Assembly (NCBI GenBank): GCA_030917185.1
Contig: JAUPVF010000011.1
Span: forward strand, 1 to 21,619
Direction of reading: 5' to 3'
Origin: Patescibacteria group bacterium
GTDB lineage: Bacteria > Patescibacteriota > Minisyncoccia > Phycocordibacterales > DATDWN01
DNA length: 21,619 nucleotides
The notes under the pieces are model-generated. The model was not told the DNA's origin. It saw only the letters and a list, made by a program, of their open reading frames with translations, and made no database searches. A program made the position numbers and the translations under genes. Of this stretch, positions 7,889-14,427 are shown piece after piece; the first letter of the stretch is position 1; each line of letters starts with the position of its first letter.

Positions 7889-9342
7889 AAAAACACAAAC
7901 ACCTCCAGTCTGGAAGTTTATTGTTGCAAGCACTTGTGTTTGGGTCAATTGCTATTGTCATGATGGGGGCGTTGATTAGTTGGGCGAGTGTTAATATAAA
8001 AGCATCACGGGTAGGTTTGTACCGGGAGCAAGCACTACAAATTGCAGAGGCCGGGGTAGATTATTATAGATGGCATTTAGCTCATGCTCCTTCCGATTAT
8101 TATGATGGTACGGGAGTTGCTGGACAATACGTACATGATTTTTTTGATAAGGACGGTACGAAGATCGGAACATTTACATTAGAAATTACACCTCCACCTA
8201 CTGGTTTTACCAATGTTACAGTCAAATCAACAGGGAGAGTTCTTATCGATTCAACGGTATATAGATCAATCGTTGTACAACTCGCTATTCCATCATTGGC
8301 AAAATACGCAGTGGTGGCAAATGACAATATTCGTTTTGGAGAAGGGACAGAAGTTTTTGGTCCTATCCATTCAAACGGAGGTATTCGGTTTGATGGACTT
8401 GCTCACAATCTTATTTCAAGTAGTCGTTCAACATACACTGACCCCGATCACTCTGGCGGGTCTGAATTCGGAGTACACACACATGTGACCACTCCTCCTA
8501 ACATAAATAATTCTTTTCGTTCTGCAGAAGCGCCACCAAATGCTGTTCCAAATAGACCAGATGTATTTGAGGCGGGAAGACTATTCCCTGTGCCCGCTGT
8601 TGATTTTGTTGGATTAACCACTGATTTGGCTCAAATTAAAAGTAACGCGCAAACTGGAGGAAAATATATTTCAAGTTCTGGAGCACAAGGGTACCATATA
8701 ATTTTTAAGACAAATGATACGTTTGATGTATATAAAGTTACTCAATTAGCGACTGTATCTGGATGTAGTAATAGTGCAAGTCAAACAGGGTGGGGTATTT
8801 GGAGTATCAAAGCGAGTGGAGGACAAACGTTTGTTGCAAATTATCCGAACCCAACTAACGGGCTCATTTTTGTTGAGGATAATGTATGGGTAGACGGTCA
8901 GATACAAGGTGCTCGTATAACATTGGCTGCAGGACGTTTTCCAGATAATGCAAGTAATCGTCCAAATATTATTGTTAATAATGATCTTTTATATAGTGCG
9001 TATAACGGATCAGATGTTATTTCTTTGATTTCTCAGGGAAATATCACTGCAGGGTTAAATAGTGATAATGATTTGCGTATTGATGCTGCACTTGTTGCTC
9101 AAAACGGTAAAATTGGGCGTTTTTATTACAGTTCTAGCTGTGGTTCTAATTATGTTCGTAATTCCATTACTCTCTATGGGATGCTTGCAAGTAACATTCG
9201 GTATGGTTTTGCCTACACAGATGGTACAGGGTATGACGTACGAAACATTATTTATGATGCAAACCTGTTATATGGTCCACCTCCAAGTTTTCCATTGACA
9301 TCAGACCAATACCAGACTATCTCGTGGCAAGAAGTGAGATAA
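7885..9342 (+). CDS. PilX/GspK-like large minor pilin lacking Glu5
   Basis: A 485-residue protein whose N-terminus MKKHKHLQSG-SLLLQALVFGSIAIVMMGAL is a prepilin-like leader and helix, but the +5 position is Gln instead of Glu. The stretch YREQALQIAEAGVDYYRWHL after the helix is typical of PilX-type proteins. The rest is a long beta-rich ectodomain (from about 140: YAVVANDNIRFGEGTEVFGP, SNGGIRFDG; later ITLAAGRFPDN and a second strand-rich region) with no recognised catalytic motif. GspK, the tip pseudopilin of type II secretion, is known to lack Glu5 and to be the largest minor pilin, so a tip position is plausible (inference). A Shine-Dalgarno-like AAGGA lies 6 bases before the ATG, one of very few in the window. 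It is the last gene of the pilus operon. Confidence 0.82.
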   Translation: MKKHKHLQSGSLLLQALVFGSIAIVMMGALISWASVNIKASRVGLYREQALQIAEAGVDYYRWHLAHAPSDYYDGTGVAGQYVHDFFDKDGTKIGTFTLEITPPPTGFTNVTVKSTGRVLIDSTVYRSIVVQLAIPSLAKYAVVANDNIRFGEGTEVFGPIHSNGGIRFDGLAHNLISSSRSTYTDPDHSGGSEFGVHTHVTTPPNINNSFRSAEAPPNAVPNRPDVFEAGRLFPVPAVDFVGLTTDLAQIKSNAQTGGKYISSSGAQGYHIIFKTNDTFDVYKVTQLATVSGCSNSASQTGWGIWSIKASGGQTFVANYPNPTNGLIFVEDNVWVDGQIQGARITLAAGRFPDNASNRPNIIVNNDLLYSAYNGSDVISLISQGNITAGLNSDNDLRIDAALVAQNGKIGRFYYSSSCGSNYVRNSITLYGMLASNIRYGFAYTDGTGYDVRNIIYDANLLYGPPPSFPLTSDQYQTISWQEVR

Positions 9343-9344
9343 CC

Positions 9345-9370
9345 AAAAACCCTCAGTTATGAGGGTTTTT
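9345..9370 (+). terminator. Intrinsic terminator of the pilus operon
   Basis: AAAAACCCTC and GAGGGTTTTT form a perfect 10-bp stem around AGTTAT, with the T-tract inside the stem's 3' arm. It starts two bases after the stop codon of the last pilin gene. The end of the T-tract also supplies the first bases of the tpiA -35. Confidence 0.9.
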
Positions 9371-9398
9371 GAGTGGAAGTATTTCTCTGTGTTACAAT
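9369..9398 (+). promoter_or_regulatory. tpiA-pgk promoter
   Basis: TTGAGT (9369-9374) and TACAAT (9393-9398) are 18 bases apart, and the -10 is extended (TGT immediately before). The -10 ends 8 bases before the ATG at 9407, predicting an essentially leaderless mRNA. The -35 overlaps the preceding terminator. Confidence 0.7.
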
Positions 9399-9406
9399 AT
9401 GGACAT

Positions 9407-10165
9407 ATGAAAAAGTTAAAGAAATTGGTGGTAGGAAACTGGAAGATGAACCCATCTTCACTTGCTGAAGCAAAAAAAATAGCAGGAGATGTAAAACGTG
9501 GAGTAAAGAATACCAAAAAGACTCAGGTGGTGTTGTGTCCACCTTTTGTTTATCTGTATCCACTGTCTGGGGTTCCTCGTACATCCGTGTTGTTGGGAAG
9601 TCAAAATGTGTTTTATGAGGAAGCCGGTTCATATACAGGAGAGGTCAGTGTGAGTCAATTATCTCAATGTAAAACTAGTTTTGTTATCATCGGTCATTCT
9701 GAACGGCGAGCAATGGGTGAGACTGATGATCAGATTAATCGTAAAGTCAGAGCCGTTACCCACGAGGGCATGACGGCTATTGTGTGTGTTGGCGAAAAAA
9801 TCCATGATCAACATGGCGACTATCTTGCGATTGTCAAAAAACAGATTCAAGATGCTTTGAGAGATGTATCAAAAAAACTACTTGACCATGTTGTCGTTGC
9901 ATATGAACCTGTGTGGGCAATTGGTGCACAGGATGCTATGCCAGCAGAAGATGTTCACGAGATGGCTCTTTTTATAAAGAAAGTTTTACGAGATATGTAC
10001 GGAATTCTTGCTGATGGTATACGAATTATATATGGCGGGGCAGTTAATACCTTTAATGCACAACATATTATTGATGGCGGGTATGTTCATGGTTTTTTGA
10101 TTGGACGTGAAAGTTTGAAAGCAAAAAATTTTGTAGAAATTATTAAAATTGTAGATTTATCATAA
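9407..10165 (+). CDS. tpiA: Triosephosphate isomerase
   Basis: Interconverts dihydroxyacetone phosphate and glyceraldehyde 3-phosphate. It has 252 residues, the normal length. Catalytic residues are present: Lys13 in GNWKMN, His97 in IGHSERR, Glu167 in AYEPVWAIG. Two signatures differ from the classic enzyme. The flexible loop 6, usually GTGKTA, reads GAQDAM; the phosphate-binding loop usually reading VGGASL is IGRESL. YGGAVN is retained. The ATG at 9407 is preferred over the in-frame ATG at 9359 because the latter lies inside the terminator and upstream of the promoter. pgk starts one base after the stop, so the two are co-transcribed and likely translationally coupled. Confidence 0.95.
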   Translation: MKKLKKLVVGNWKMNPSSLAEAKKIAGDVKRGVKNTKKTQVVLCPPFVYLYPLSGVPRTSVLLGSQNVFYEEAGSYTGEVSVSQLSQCKTSFVIIGHSERRAMGETDDQINRKVRAVTHEGMTAIVCVGEKIHDQHGDYLAIVKKQIQDALRDVSKKLLDHVVVAYEPVWAIGAQDAMPAEDVHEMALFIKKVLRDMYGILADGIRIIYGGAVNTFNAQHIIDGGYVHGFLIGRESLKAKNFVEIIKIVDLS

Positions 10166-10166
10166 T

Positions 10167-11297
10167 ATGGTTCATTACATAGACGAGGTTGATGATTTGA
10201 AAGGGGTAAGGGTTCTATTGCGACTTGATTTGAATGTGCCCATTATAGATGGTGTATTGACCGATCCATATCGATTGGAACGAGTAATTGAAACGATTGA
10301 TTTTTTACGGAGTAAAGATGCTCAAACGATAATCATCGCTCATTGTGAAGGAACAAGTACTGTTTCAGAGACATTGGTTCCAATGTGGCATTATTTGAAT
10401 GGATATTTTCCCGTGGATTTTTCCCCAACATATTTTACTCCAGAAGCAATTGATAAATTATTGAAACTTGAAAATAAAGGAGTGTTAATGTTTGAAAATT
10501 TGCGTATCAATTCGGGTGAAAAAACAAACGATTCTGATTTTGCACAAAAATTATCTGGGATGGCGGACATATATGTAAATGATGCGTTTTCAGTGTCACA
10601 TAGAAAGCATGCTTCAATTGTTGGAGTGCCACAATTCATTCCTCATTATGGTGGGTTGTTGATGAGACAAGAAATAGAACATTTATCAAAAGCATTTAAT
10701 CCGGAACATCCATTTATGTTTATTTTAGGTGGTGCAAAATTTGATACAAAACTTCCACTTATTACAAAATATTTGGATAAGGCGGATTATGTGTTTGTTG
10801 GTGGAGCACTATCAAACAATATATTTAGAGAGCGTGGATTTAACACAGGGAAGTCATTGGTAGCAGAAGGTGATTTTGGAATCAAAGAGATGTTGTCTAA
10901 TAAAAAACTTTTGGTGCCAGTTGATTTAACTGTGACAAAACCAGATGGCGGAGTTTCTTTTGTGGAACCCGAGAATGTTACAAGTGATGATATGGTTGTT
11001 GATTCTGGTCCACAAACAATTCATATGCTAAAAGATATTTTGAAAGATGCACACACGGTTGTTTGGAATGGTCCACTTGGTAATTATGAAATTGGTTTTC
11101 ATGATAAAACAGAACAACTCGCCATTGCAATTTCGGAATGTTCCGCTGAAAGTATTGTTGGTGGGGGGGATACATTGGCATCAATCAAAACACTTGGCCT
11201 GAATGGTAAATTCGGTTTCATCTCAACGGGTGGTGGAGCGATGCTGGATTATTTAGTAGAGGAAACACTTCCTGGCATTGATGCCCTAGAATTATAA
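10167..11297 (+). CDS. pgk: Phosphoglycerate kinase (divergent)
   Basis: Transfers phosphate from 1,3-bisphosphoglycerate to ADP. It has 376 residues, slightly short of the usual 390-400. Recognised are LLRLDLNVP (residues 17-25), the 3-phosphoglycerate-site residues Arg36, His59, Arg113 (ENLR) and Arg146 (DAFSVSHRKHAS), the nucleotide-site GGAK (188-191), WNGPLGNYE, GGGDT and the STGGGA near the C-terminus. The normal HxGRP motif after His59 reads HCEGTST: the substrate-contacting arginine is missing. GPKT is GPQT. It follows tpiA after one base and ends at a strong terminator. Function as a kinase is likely but the substrate-site change is unusual. Confidence 0.93.
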   Translation: MVHYIDEVDDLKGVRVLLRLDLNVPIIDGVLTDPYRLERVIETIDFLRSKDAQTIIIAHCEGTSTVSETLVPMWHYLNGYFPVDFSPTYFTPEAIDKLLKLENKGVLMFENLRINSGEKTNDSDFAQKLSGMADIYVNDAFSVSHRKHASIVGVPQFIPHYGGLLMRQEIEHLSKAFNPEHPFMFILGGAKFDTKLPLITKYLDKADYVFVGGALSNNIFRERGFNTGKSLVAEGDFGIKEMLSNKKLLVPVDLTVTKPDGGVSFVEPENVTSDDMVVDSGPQTIHMLKDILKDAHTVVWNGPLGNYEIGFHDKTEQLAIAISECSAESIVGGGDTLASIKTLGLNGKFGFISTGGGAMLDYLVEETLPGIDALEL

Positions 11298-11335
11298 ATA
11301 AAATCCCCAGAGCGATAAACCTCTGGGGATTTTAT
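11298..11335. terminator. Bidirectional terminator between pgk and the HIT gene
   Basis: A 15-bp perfect stem (11298-11312 with 11321-11335) encloses an 8-base loop. The core is CCCCAGAG/CTCTGGGG and the ends are A/T runs, so a T-tract appears on either strand. It starts at the pgk stop and ends one base before the HIT stop, serving both convergent genes. Confidence 0.92.
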
Positions 11336-11336
11336 T

Positions 11337-11696
11337 TTAGATATGTAGTTTTATTTTCTCAGTGTTTGCGGTGAAATCTTTTGGATCACCCAGTACGTTT
11401 CTGTTGGGGTACACCCAAATATGTGCGTGTTCTATTTCGTCACCAACAATTTTTGAGAGTATCCAATCTGTGTCAAACGCTTTTTGTTGTGCCAAGGCAA
11501 TTTTTTTTACTACCTCAAAATATGCTCCCGCATTAGGAACATCCCATACCCAACGAAAATGTTCTTTTGGGATGACTTGGACATGCCCCGGGGATTGAGG
11601 GTTGATGTCTAAAAAAGCGAAAAAATTATCATCTTCGTAGACCTTATGTGATGGGATTTCTCCGTTTATGATTTTACAAAAAATACAGTTTTTCAT
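11337..11696 (-). CDS. HIT-family protein (histidine triad nucleotide hydrolase/transferase-like)
   Basis: A 119-residue single-domain HIT protein. It opens MKNCIFCKIINGEIPSHKVY (CxxC as in many zinc-bearing HIT proteins), then FAFLDINPQSPGHVQVIPKEH. The triad region is EIEHAHIWVYP: the first two histidines (His90, His92) are present but the third is Trp94. The middle histidine, the nucleotide-accepting residue in HINT enzymes, remains, so activity is possible. The family acts on nucleoside phosphoramidates or dinucleotides; the actual substrate here cannot be told. The start at 11696 is set by a -10 box ending 10 bases upstream; longer in-frame versions would read back through it. Divergent from recJ. 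Confidence 0.9.
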   Translation of the reverse strand: MKNCIFCKIINGEIPSHKVYEDDNFFAFLDINPQSPGHVQVIPKEHFRWVWDVPNAGAYFEVVKKIALAQQKAFDTDWILSKIVGDEIEHAHIWVYPNRNVLGDPKDFTANTEKIKLHI

Positions 11697-11706
11697 AGAT
11701 ATGCCC

Positions 11707-11715
11707 ATTATATCA
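11707..11715 (-). promoter_or_regulatory. HIT gene promoter (extended -10)
   Basis: On the minus strand TGATATAAT is a perfect extended -10 that ends 10 bases before the ATG at 11696. No good -35 is visible, which extended -10 promoters can lack. The predicted leader is only a few bases. Confidence 0.6.
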
Positions 11716-11731
11716 TGGTCAGTTCTTTTTA

Positions 11732-11740
11732 TGGTAGACT
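11732..11740 (+). promoter_or_regulatory. recJ promoter (extended -10)
   Basis: TGGTAGACT fits an extended -10 with a moderate hexamer and ends 6 bases before the recJ ATG at 11747. No clear -35 is present. It predicts a leaderless recJ mRNA. Confidence 0.45.
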
Positions 11741-11746
11741 CAAGAG

Positions 11747-13486
11747 ATGAAAAAATACATCCTCCGCGATCCTGTCCCACAAAACATCTCTTCTCTATTT
11801 TCTATGTACCATCCGCTTCTTCAGGAGTTATTGTATGCTCGTGGTATAGACACTATAGAATCCGCTGAAACATTTCTTAATCCAAATTATGATTTACATG
11901 TGCACGATCCATATCTTTTGAAAGACATGGATAAGGTTGTAGAACGGATCATATCTGCAATTGAACACAATGAAAAAATTGCAATTTATAGTGATTATGA
12001 TGCTGACGGTATCCCTGGAGCAGTTGTGTTACACGATTTTTTCAAAAAAATTAATTTTACAAATTTTATACAATACATACCTCTTCGTAATGAAGAAGGT
12101 TTTGGTTTGAACCATGAGGCGATTGATTTGCTGGTTTCACAAGGAGTAACACTACTTATTACAATTGATTGTGGGATTACTGATGTGACCGAAGTAGCGA
12201 ATGCACATGAACATGGAGTTGATGTAATCATTACCGATCATCATATACCGGGGAAAATTGTGCCACATGCATGTGCGATTATTAATCCCAAACAAGATGG
12301 GTGTGAGTATCCAGAAAAAATGTTATGTGGTGCAGGAGTTATATTCAAAGTTATTCAGGCATTGATACAGGATAAACGAATTGATTTTCCGGTTGGGTAT
12401 GAAAAGTGGTTTTTGGATATGGTTGGTTTGGCAACATTGTCTGACATGGTTCCATTGCGGGGAGAGAACAGAGTGTTTGCATATTATGGAGTGAAGGTGT
12501 TACAAAAAAGTCCACGCCAAGGATTGGCAAAACTCTTTTCATTATTAAAAATAAACCAGCGAACAGTTAGTGAAGATGATATTGCATTTATGATTACACC
12601 ACGTATCAATGCGGCATCACGTATGGGAATTCCACTTGATGCATTTCGTTTACTCTCAACAATAGATGAAGGAGAAGCAGGGATGCTTGCAGAACATTTG
12701 AATAATAAAAATGATGAACGAAAAGGTGTGGTGGGAAGTATGGTAAAAGAAATAAAAAAGAAAATACATGATCGTGATGAAGAAATGAAACATGTGTTGG
12801 TATTAGGAAATCCAGAATGGAAACCATCACTTCTTGGATTAGTTGCAAATAGTTTTAGCGATGAACATAATCGTCCAGTTTTTTTGTGGGGTCGGTCCTT
12901 CGATGGTACTCAGGATATAGAAGGTAGTAATGGAAGTGCAATTATAAAAGGGTCATGTCGTTCTGGTGGAAATATTGATATTGTACGACTGATGGAAAAA
13001 GCAAAAGATGTTTTTGTTGACTATGGTGGTCACAAAGGGGCTGGCGGTTTTTCTGTTTTGCAGGATAACATTCACACATTGGAGCAGAAATTAAATGATG
13101 CTTTTATTGATCTTCAACATGAAACTGAAACAGAACCAGAAATAATTGTTGATAAAAAATTATTACTTGATGATGTGAATTGGAATACATATAGTAGTGT
13201 AGAAAAATGTGCACCATTTGGATATGAAAATCCTAAACCAACTTTTTTATTTGAGAATATAAAAATTACAGATATGAAACTATTTGGTAAAGAAAAAAAT
13301 CATTTGGAGTTACGATTCAAAAATTCACGAGGGACCGATGTTGTTTCAATTGCGTTTTTTTCAGGACCAGAAAAATTTTCTGTTCCAATTTCAATTGGAA
13401 ACTCTATTAGTATGGTGGCAACATTAGAAAAATCATTATTTAGAAACTTTCCAGAATTACGTTTACGAATCGTTGATATTTTCTAA
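11747..13486 (+). CDS. recJ: Single-stranded-DNA-specific exonuclease RecJ
   Basis: A 5'-3' ssDNA exonuclease of the DHH family, used in recombination and repair. It has 579 residues, a normal length. Metal-binding motifs are in order: SDYDADG at 82-88, LITIDCGI with Asp141, and TDHH at 163-166. SDMVPLRGENR and RINAASRMG follow. The DHHA1 domain carries DYGGHKGAGGF near 423-433. The last 100 residues (from about CAPFGYENPKP) form the OB-like C-terminal domain. All key residues look intact. The start at 11747 is the first ATG after the predicted promoter. rnhA follows after 41 bases under what may be its own promoter. Confidence 0.96.
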   Translation: MKKYILRDPVPQNISSLFSMYHPLLQELLYARGIDTIESAETFLNPNYDLHVHDPYLLKDMDKVVERIISAIEHNEKIAIYSDYDADGIPGAVVLHDFFKKINFTNFIQYIPLRNEEGFGLNHEAIDLLVSQGVTLLITIDCGITDVTEVANAHEHGVDVIITDHHIPGKIVPHACAIINPKQDGCEYPEKMLCGAGVIFKVIQALIQDKRIDFPVGYEKWFLDMVGLATLSDMVPLRGENRVFAYYGVKVLQKSPRQGLAKLFSLLKINQRTVSEDDIAFMITPRINAASRMGIPLDAFRLLSTIDEGEAGMLAEHLNNKNDERKGVVGSMVKEIKKKIHDRDEEMKHVLVLGNPEWKPSLLGLVANSFSDEHNRPVFLWGRSFDGTQDIEGSNGSAIIKGSCRSGGNIDIVRLMEKAKDVFVDYGGHKGAGGFSVLQDNIHTLEQKLNDAFIDLQHETETEPEIIVDKKLLLDDVNWNTYSSVEKCAPFGYENPKPTFLFENIKITDMKLFGKEKNHLELRFKNSRGTDVVSIAFFSGPEKFSVPISIGNSISMVATLEKSLFRNFPELRLRIVDIF

Positions 13487-13514
13487 TACCTTTTATTTTT
13501 GTGTAGTAATCTTG

Positions 13515-13520
13515 TATTAT
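13515..13520 (+). promoter_or_regulatory. Possible rnhA promoter -10
   Basis: TATTAT ends 7 bases before the rnhA ATG, again the short spacing typical of this window. No clear -35 is seen at the right distance, and read-through from recJ is an alternative. Confidence 0.4.
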
Positions 13521-13527
13521 AAGTTAT

Positions 13528-14205
13528 ATGACAATTATATTTACAGACGGTTCGGCACGGGGTAATCCTGGTCCTGGTGGGTGGGGAGCGATTATCGCTA
13601 TGGATGACACAGTGGTGGAACTTGGAGGAGGTGAGGATCATACAACCAATAATCGGATGGAAATTTCGGCAGTACTTTCTGCCCTTGAATCGATACCACA
13701 TGAACGTGAGGTGACTGTCTGCACTGACTCTGCATATGTACTGAATGGCAGTACTCGGTGGGTGTTCGGATGGAATAAAAATAATTGGAAAACATCACAG
13801 AAAGATGATGTATTGAATCGTGACTTATGGGAGCGAATGTTGGATGCAATTGCACATCGGGTAATTGATTGGAAATTATTGAAAGGTCATTCTGGTATTC
13901 CGGCAAATGAACGATGTGATGTTATTGCTACGTCATACGCAGATAAAAAACCGGTTGTGTTATATAACGGATCACGTACACGATATGGAGTTGATCTGTC
14001 CATTGGCAAAACAGGTGATACAGAAAAAAAATCTAAATCAAGAACTACTGCCTATTCATACGTGAGTATGGTGCATGACAAAATTATGGTTCACAAAACG
14101 TGGGAAGAGTGTAAAGAGAGGGTGCATGGTGCCTCGGGTGCACGATATAAAAAATCAACATCGCCTGCAGATGAAGCCGAAATCATAAAAGAGTTTACAC
14201 AATAA
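13528..14205 (+). CDS. rnhA: Ribonuclease HI with C-terminal hybrid-binding (viroplasmin-like) domain
   Basis: Degrades RNA in RNA-DNA hybrids. Of 225 residues, about 1-140 are a complete RNase HI domain: Asp7 in FTDGSARGNPGPGGWG, Glu45 in NNRMEISAVLSALE, Asp67 in CTDSAYV, His121 in KGHSG and Asp131 in NERCD form the full active site. A linker of about 30 residues follows, and then a hybrid-binding domain (about 175-215): YSYVSMVHDK, TWEECKERVHGASGARYKK. In this module the Trp and the RYKK correspond to residues that contact the hybrid in eukaryotic RNase H1. In eukaryotes this domain is N-terminal; here the order is reversed. The gene lies 41 bases after recJ, and both act on nucleic-acid intermediates. 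Confidence 0.94.
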   Translation: MTIIFTDGSARGNPGPGGWGAIIAMDDTVVELGGGEDHTTNNRMEISAVLSALESIPHEREVTVCTDSAYVLNGSTRWVFGWNKNNWKTSQKDDVLNRDLWERMLDAIAHRVIDWKLLKGHSGIPANERCDVIATSYADKKPVVLYNGSRTRYGVDLSIGKTGDTEKKSKSRTTAYSYVSMVHDKIMVHKTWEECKERVHGASGARYKKSTSPADEAEIIKEFTQ

Positions 14206-14213
14206 TCAGACTA

Positions 14214-14404
14214 AAAATCTCGTTGAAATCATATCTTTTTGAAACCGTCGCAGGCGGGTGAGAAGCGAAGCTTCGCAAGACCTTGAGCGTTCTGTACTCA
14301 GAATGCGAAAGGTGTACAGTTCCTGTAAGGAAGCCGAGAGCCGAGCGGCGCGACAGCCCGTCGCGAACGCGTGTTTCAAAAAGATATGATTTCAACGAGA
14401 TTTT
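14214..14404. mobile_element. 191-bp GC-rich element with 32-bp perfect terminal inverted repeats
   Basis: The arms 14214-14245 and 14373-14404 are exact reverse complements over 32 bases (outer part AAAATCTCGTTGAAATCATA) and are AT-rich (8 of 32 G/C). The 127-base interior is very different, about 61% G/C by my count (77 of 127), in AT-rich surroundings. It contains several small hairpins: the palindrome GCGAAGCTTCGC (14265-14276), an 8-bp stem with loop TACT (14287-14306), TTCC/GGAA around 14320-14332, and CGCGAC/GTCGCG (14349-14365). No convincing coding sequence and no clear target-site duplication are seen. It may be a MITE-like element, an inserted structured-RNA cassette or a large hairpin between rnhA and comEC. 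I do not recognise it as a known family. Confidence 0.7.
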
Positions 14405-14416
14405 GATACACTATAT

Positions 14417-14422
14417 TATAAT
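14417..14422 (+). promoter_or_regulatory. comEC promoter -10
   Basis: TATAAT ends 5 bases before the comEC ATG; an alternative TATATT (14412-14417) ends 10 bases before it. With the latter, TTTCAA inside the right inverted repeat (14390-14395) is a possible -35 at 16 bases. The element may therefore contribute part of this promoter (inference). Confidence 0.45.
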
Positions 14423-14427
14423 TATAA

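Noticed and set aside
9359..9406. N-terminal extension of tpiA from the in-frame ATG at 9359
   Set aside because: It would start inside the terminator hairpin and upstream of the promoter -10, and adds 16 residues not seen in the family.
11697..11780. Longer HIT protein from ATG 11780 or 11708
   Set aside because: The extension reads back across the HIT -10 and into recJ coding sequence; MKNCIFCKI is the normal family start.
14195..14395. Open reading frame on the minus strand across the GC-rich element (MKSYLFETRVRDG...), and a plus-strand frame at 14283-14558
   Set aside because: Both run through the inverted repeats, share the repeat-derived peptide VSKRYDFNEI, and show no family resemblance; the plus-strand frame also runs into comEC. 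They are by-products of the palindromic arms.
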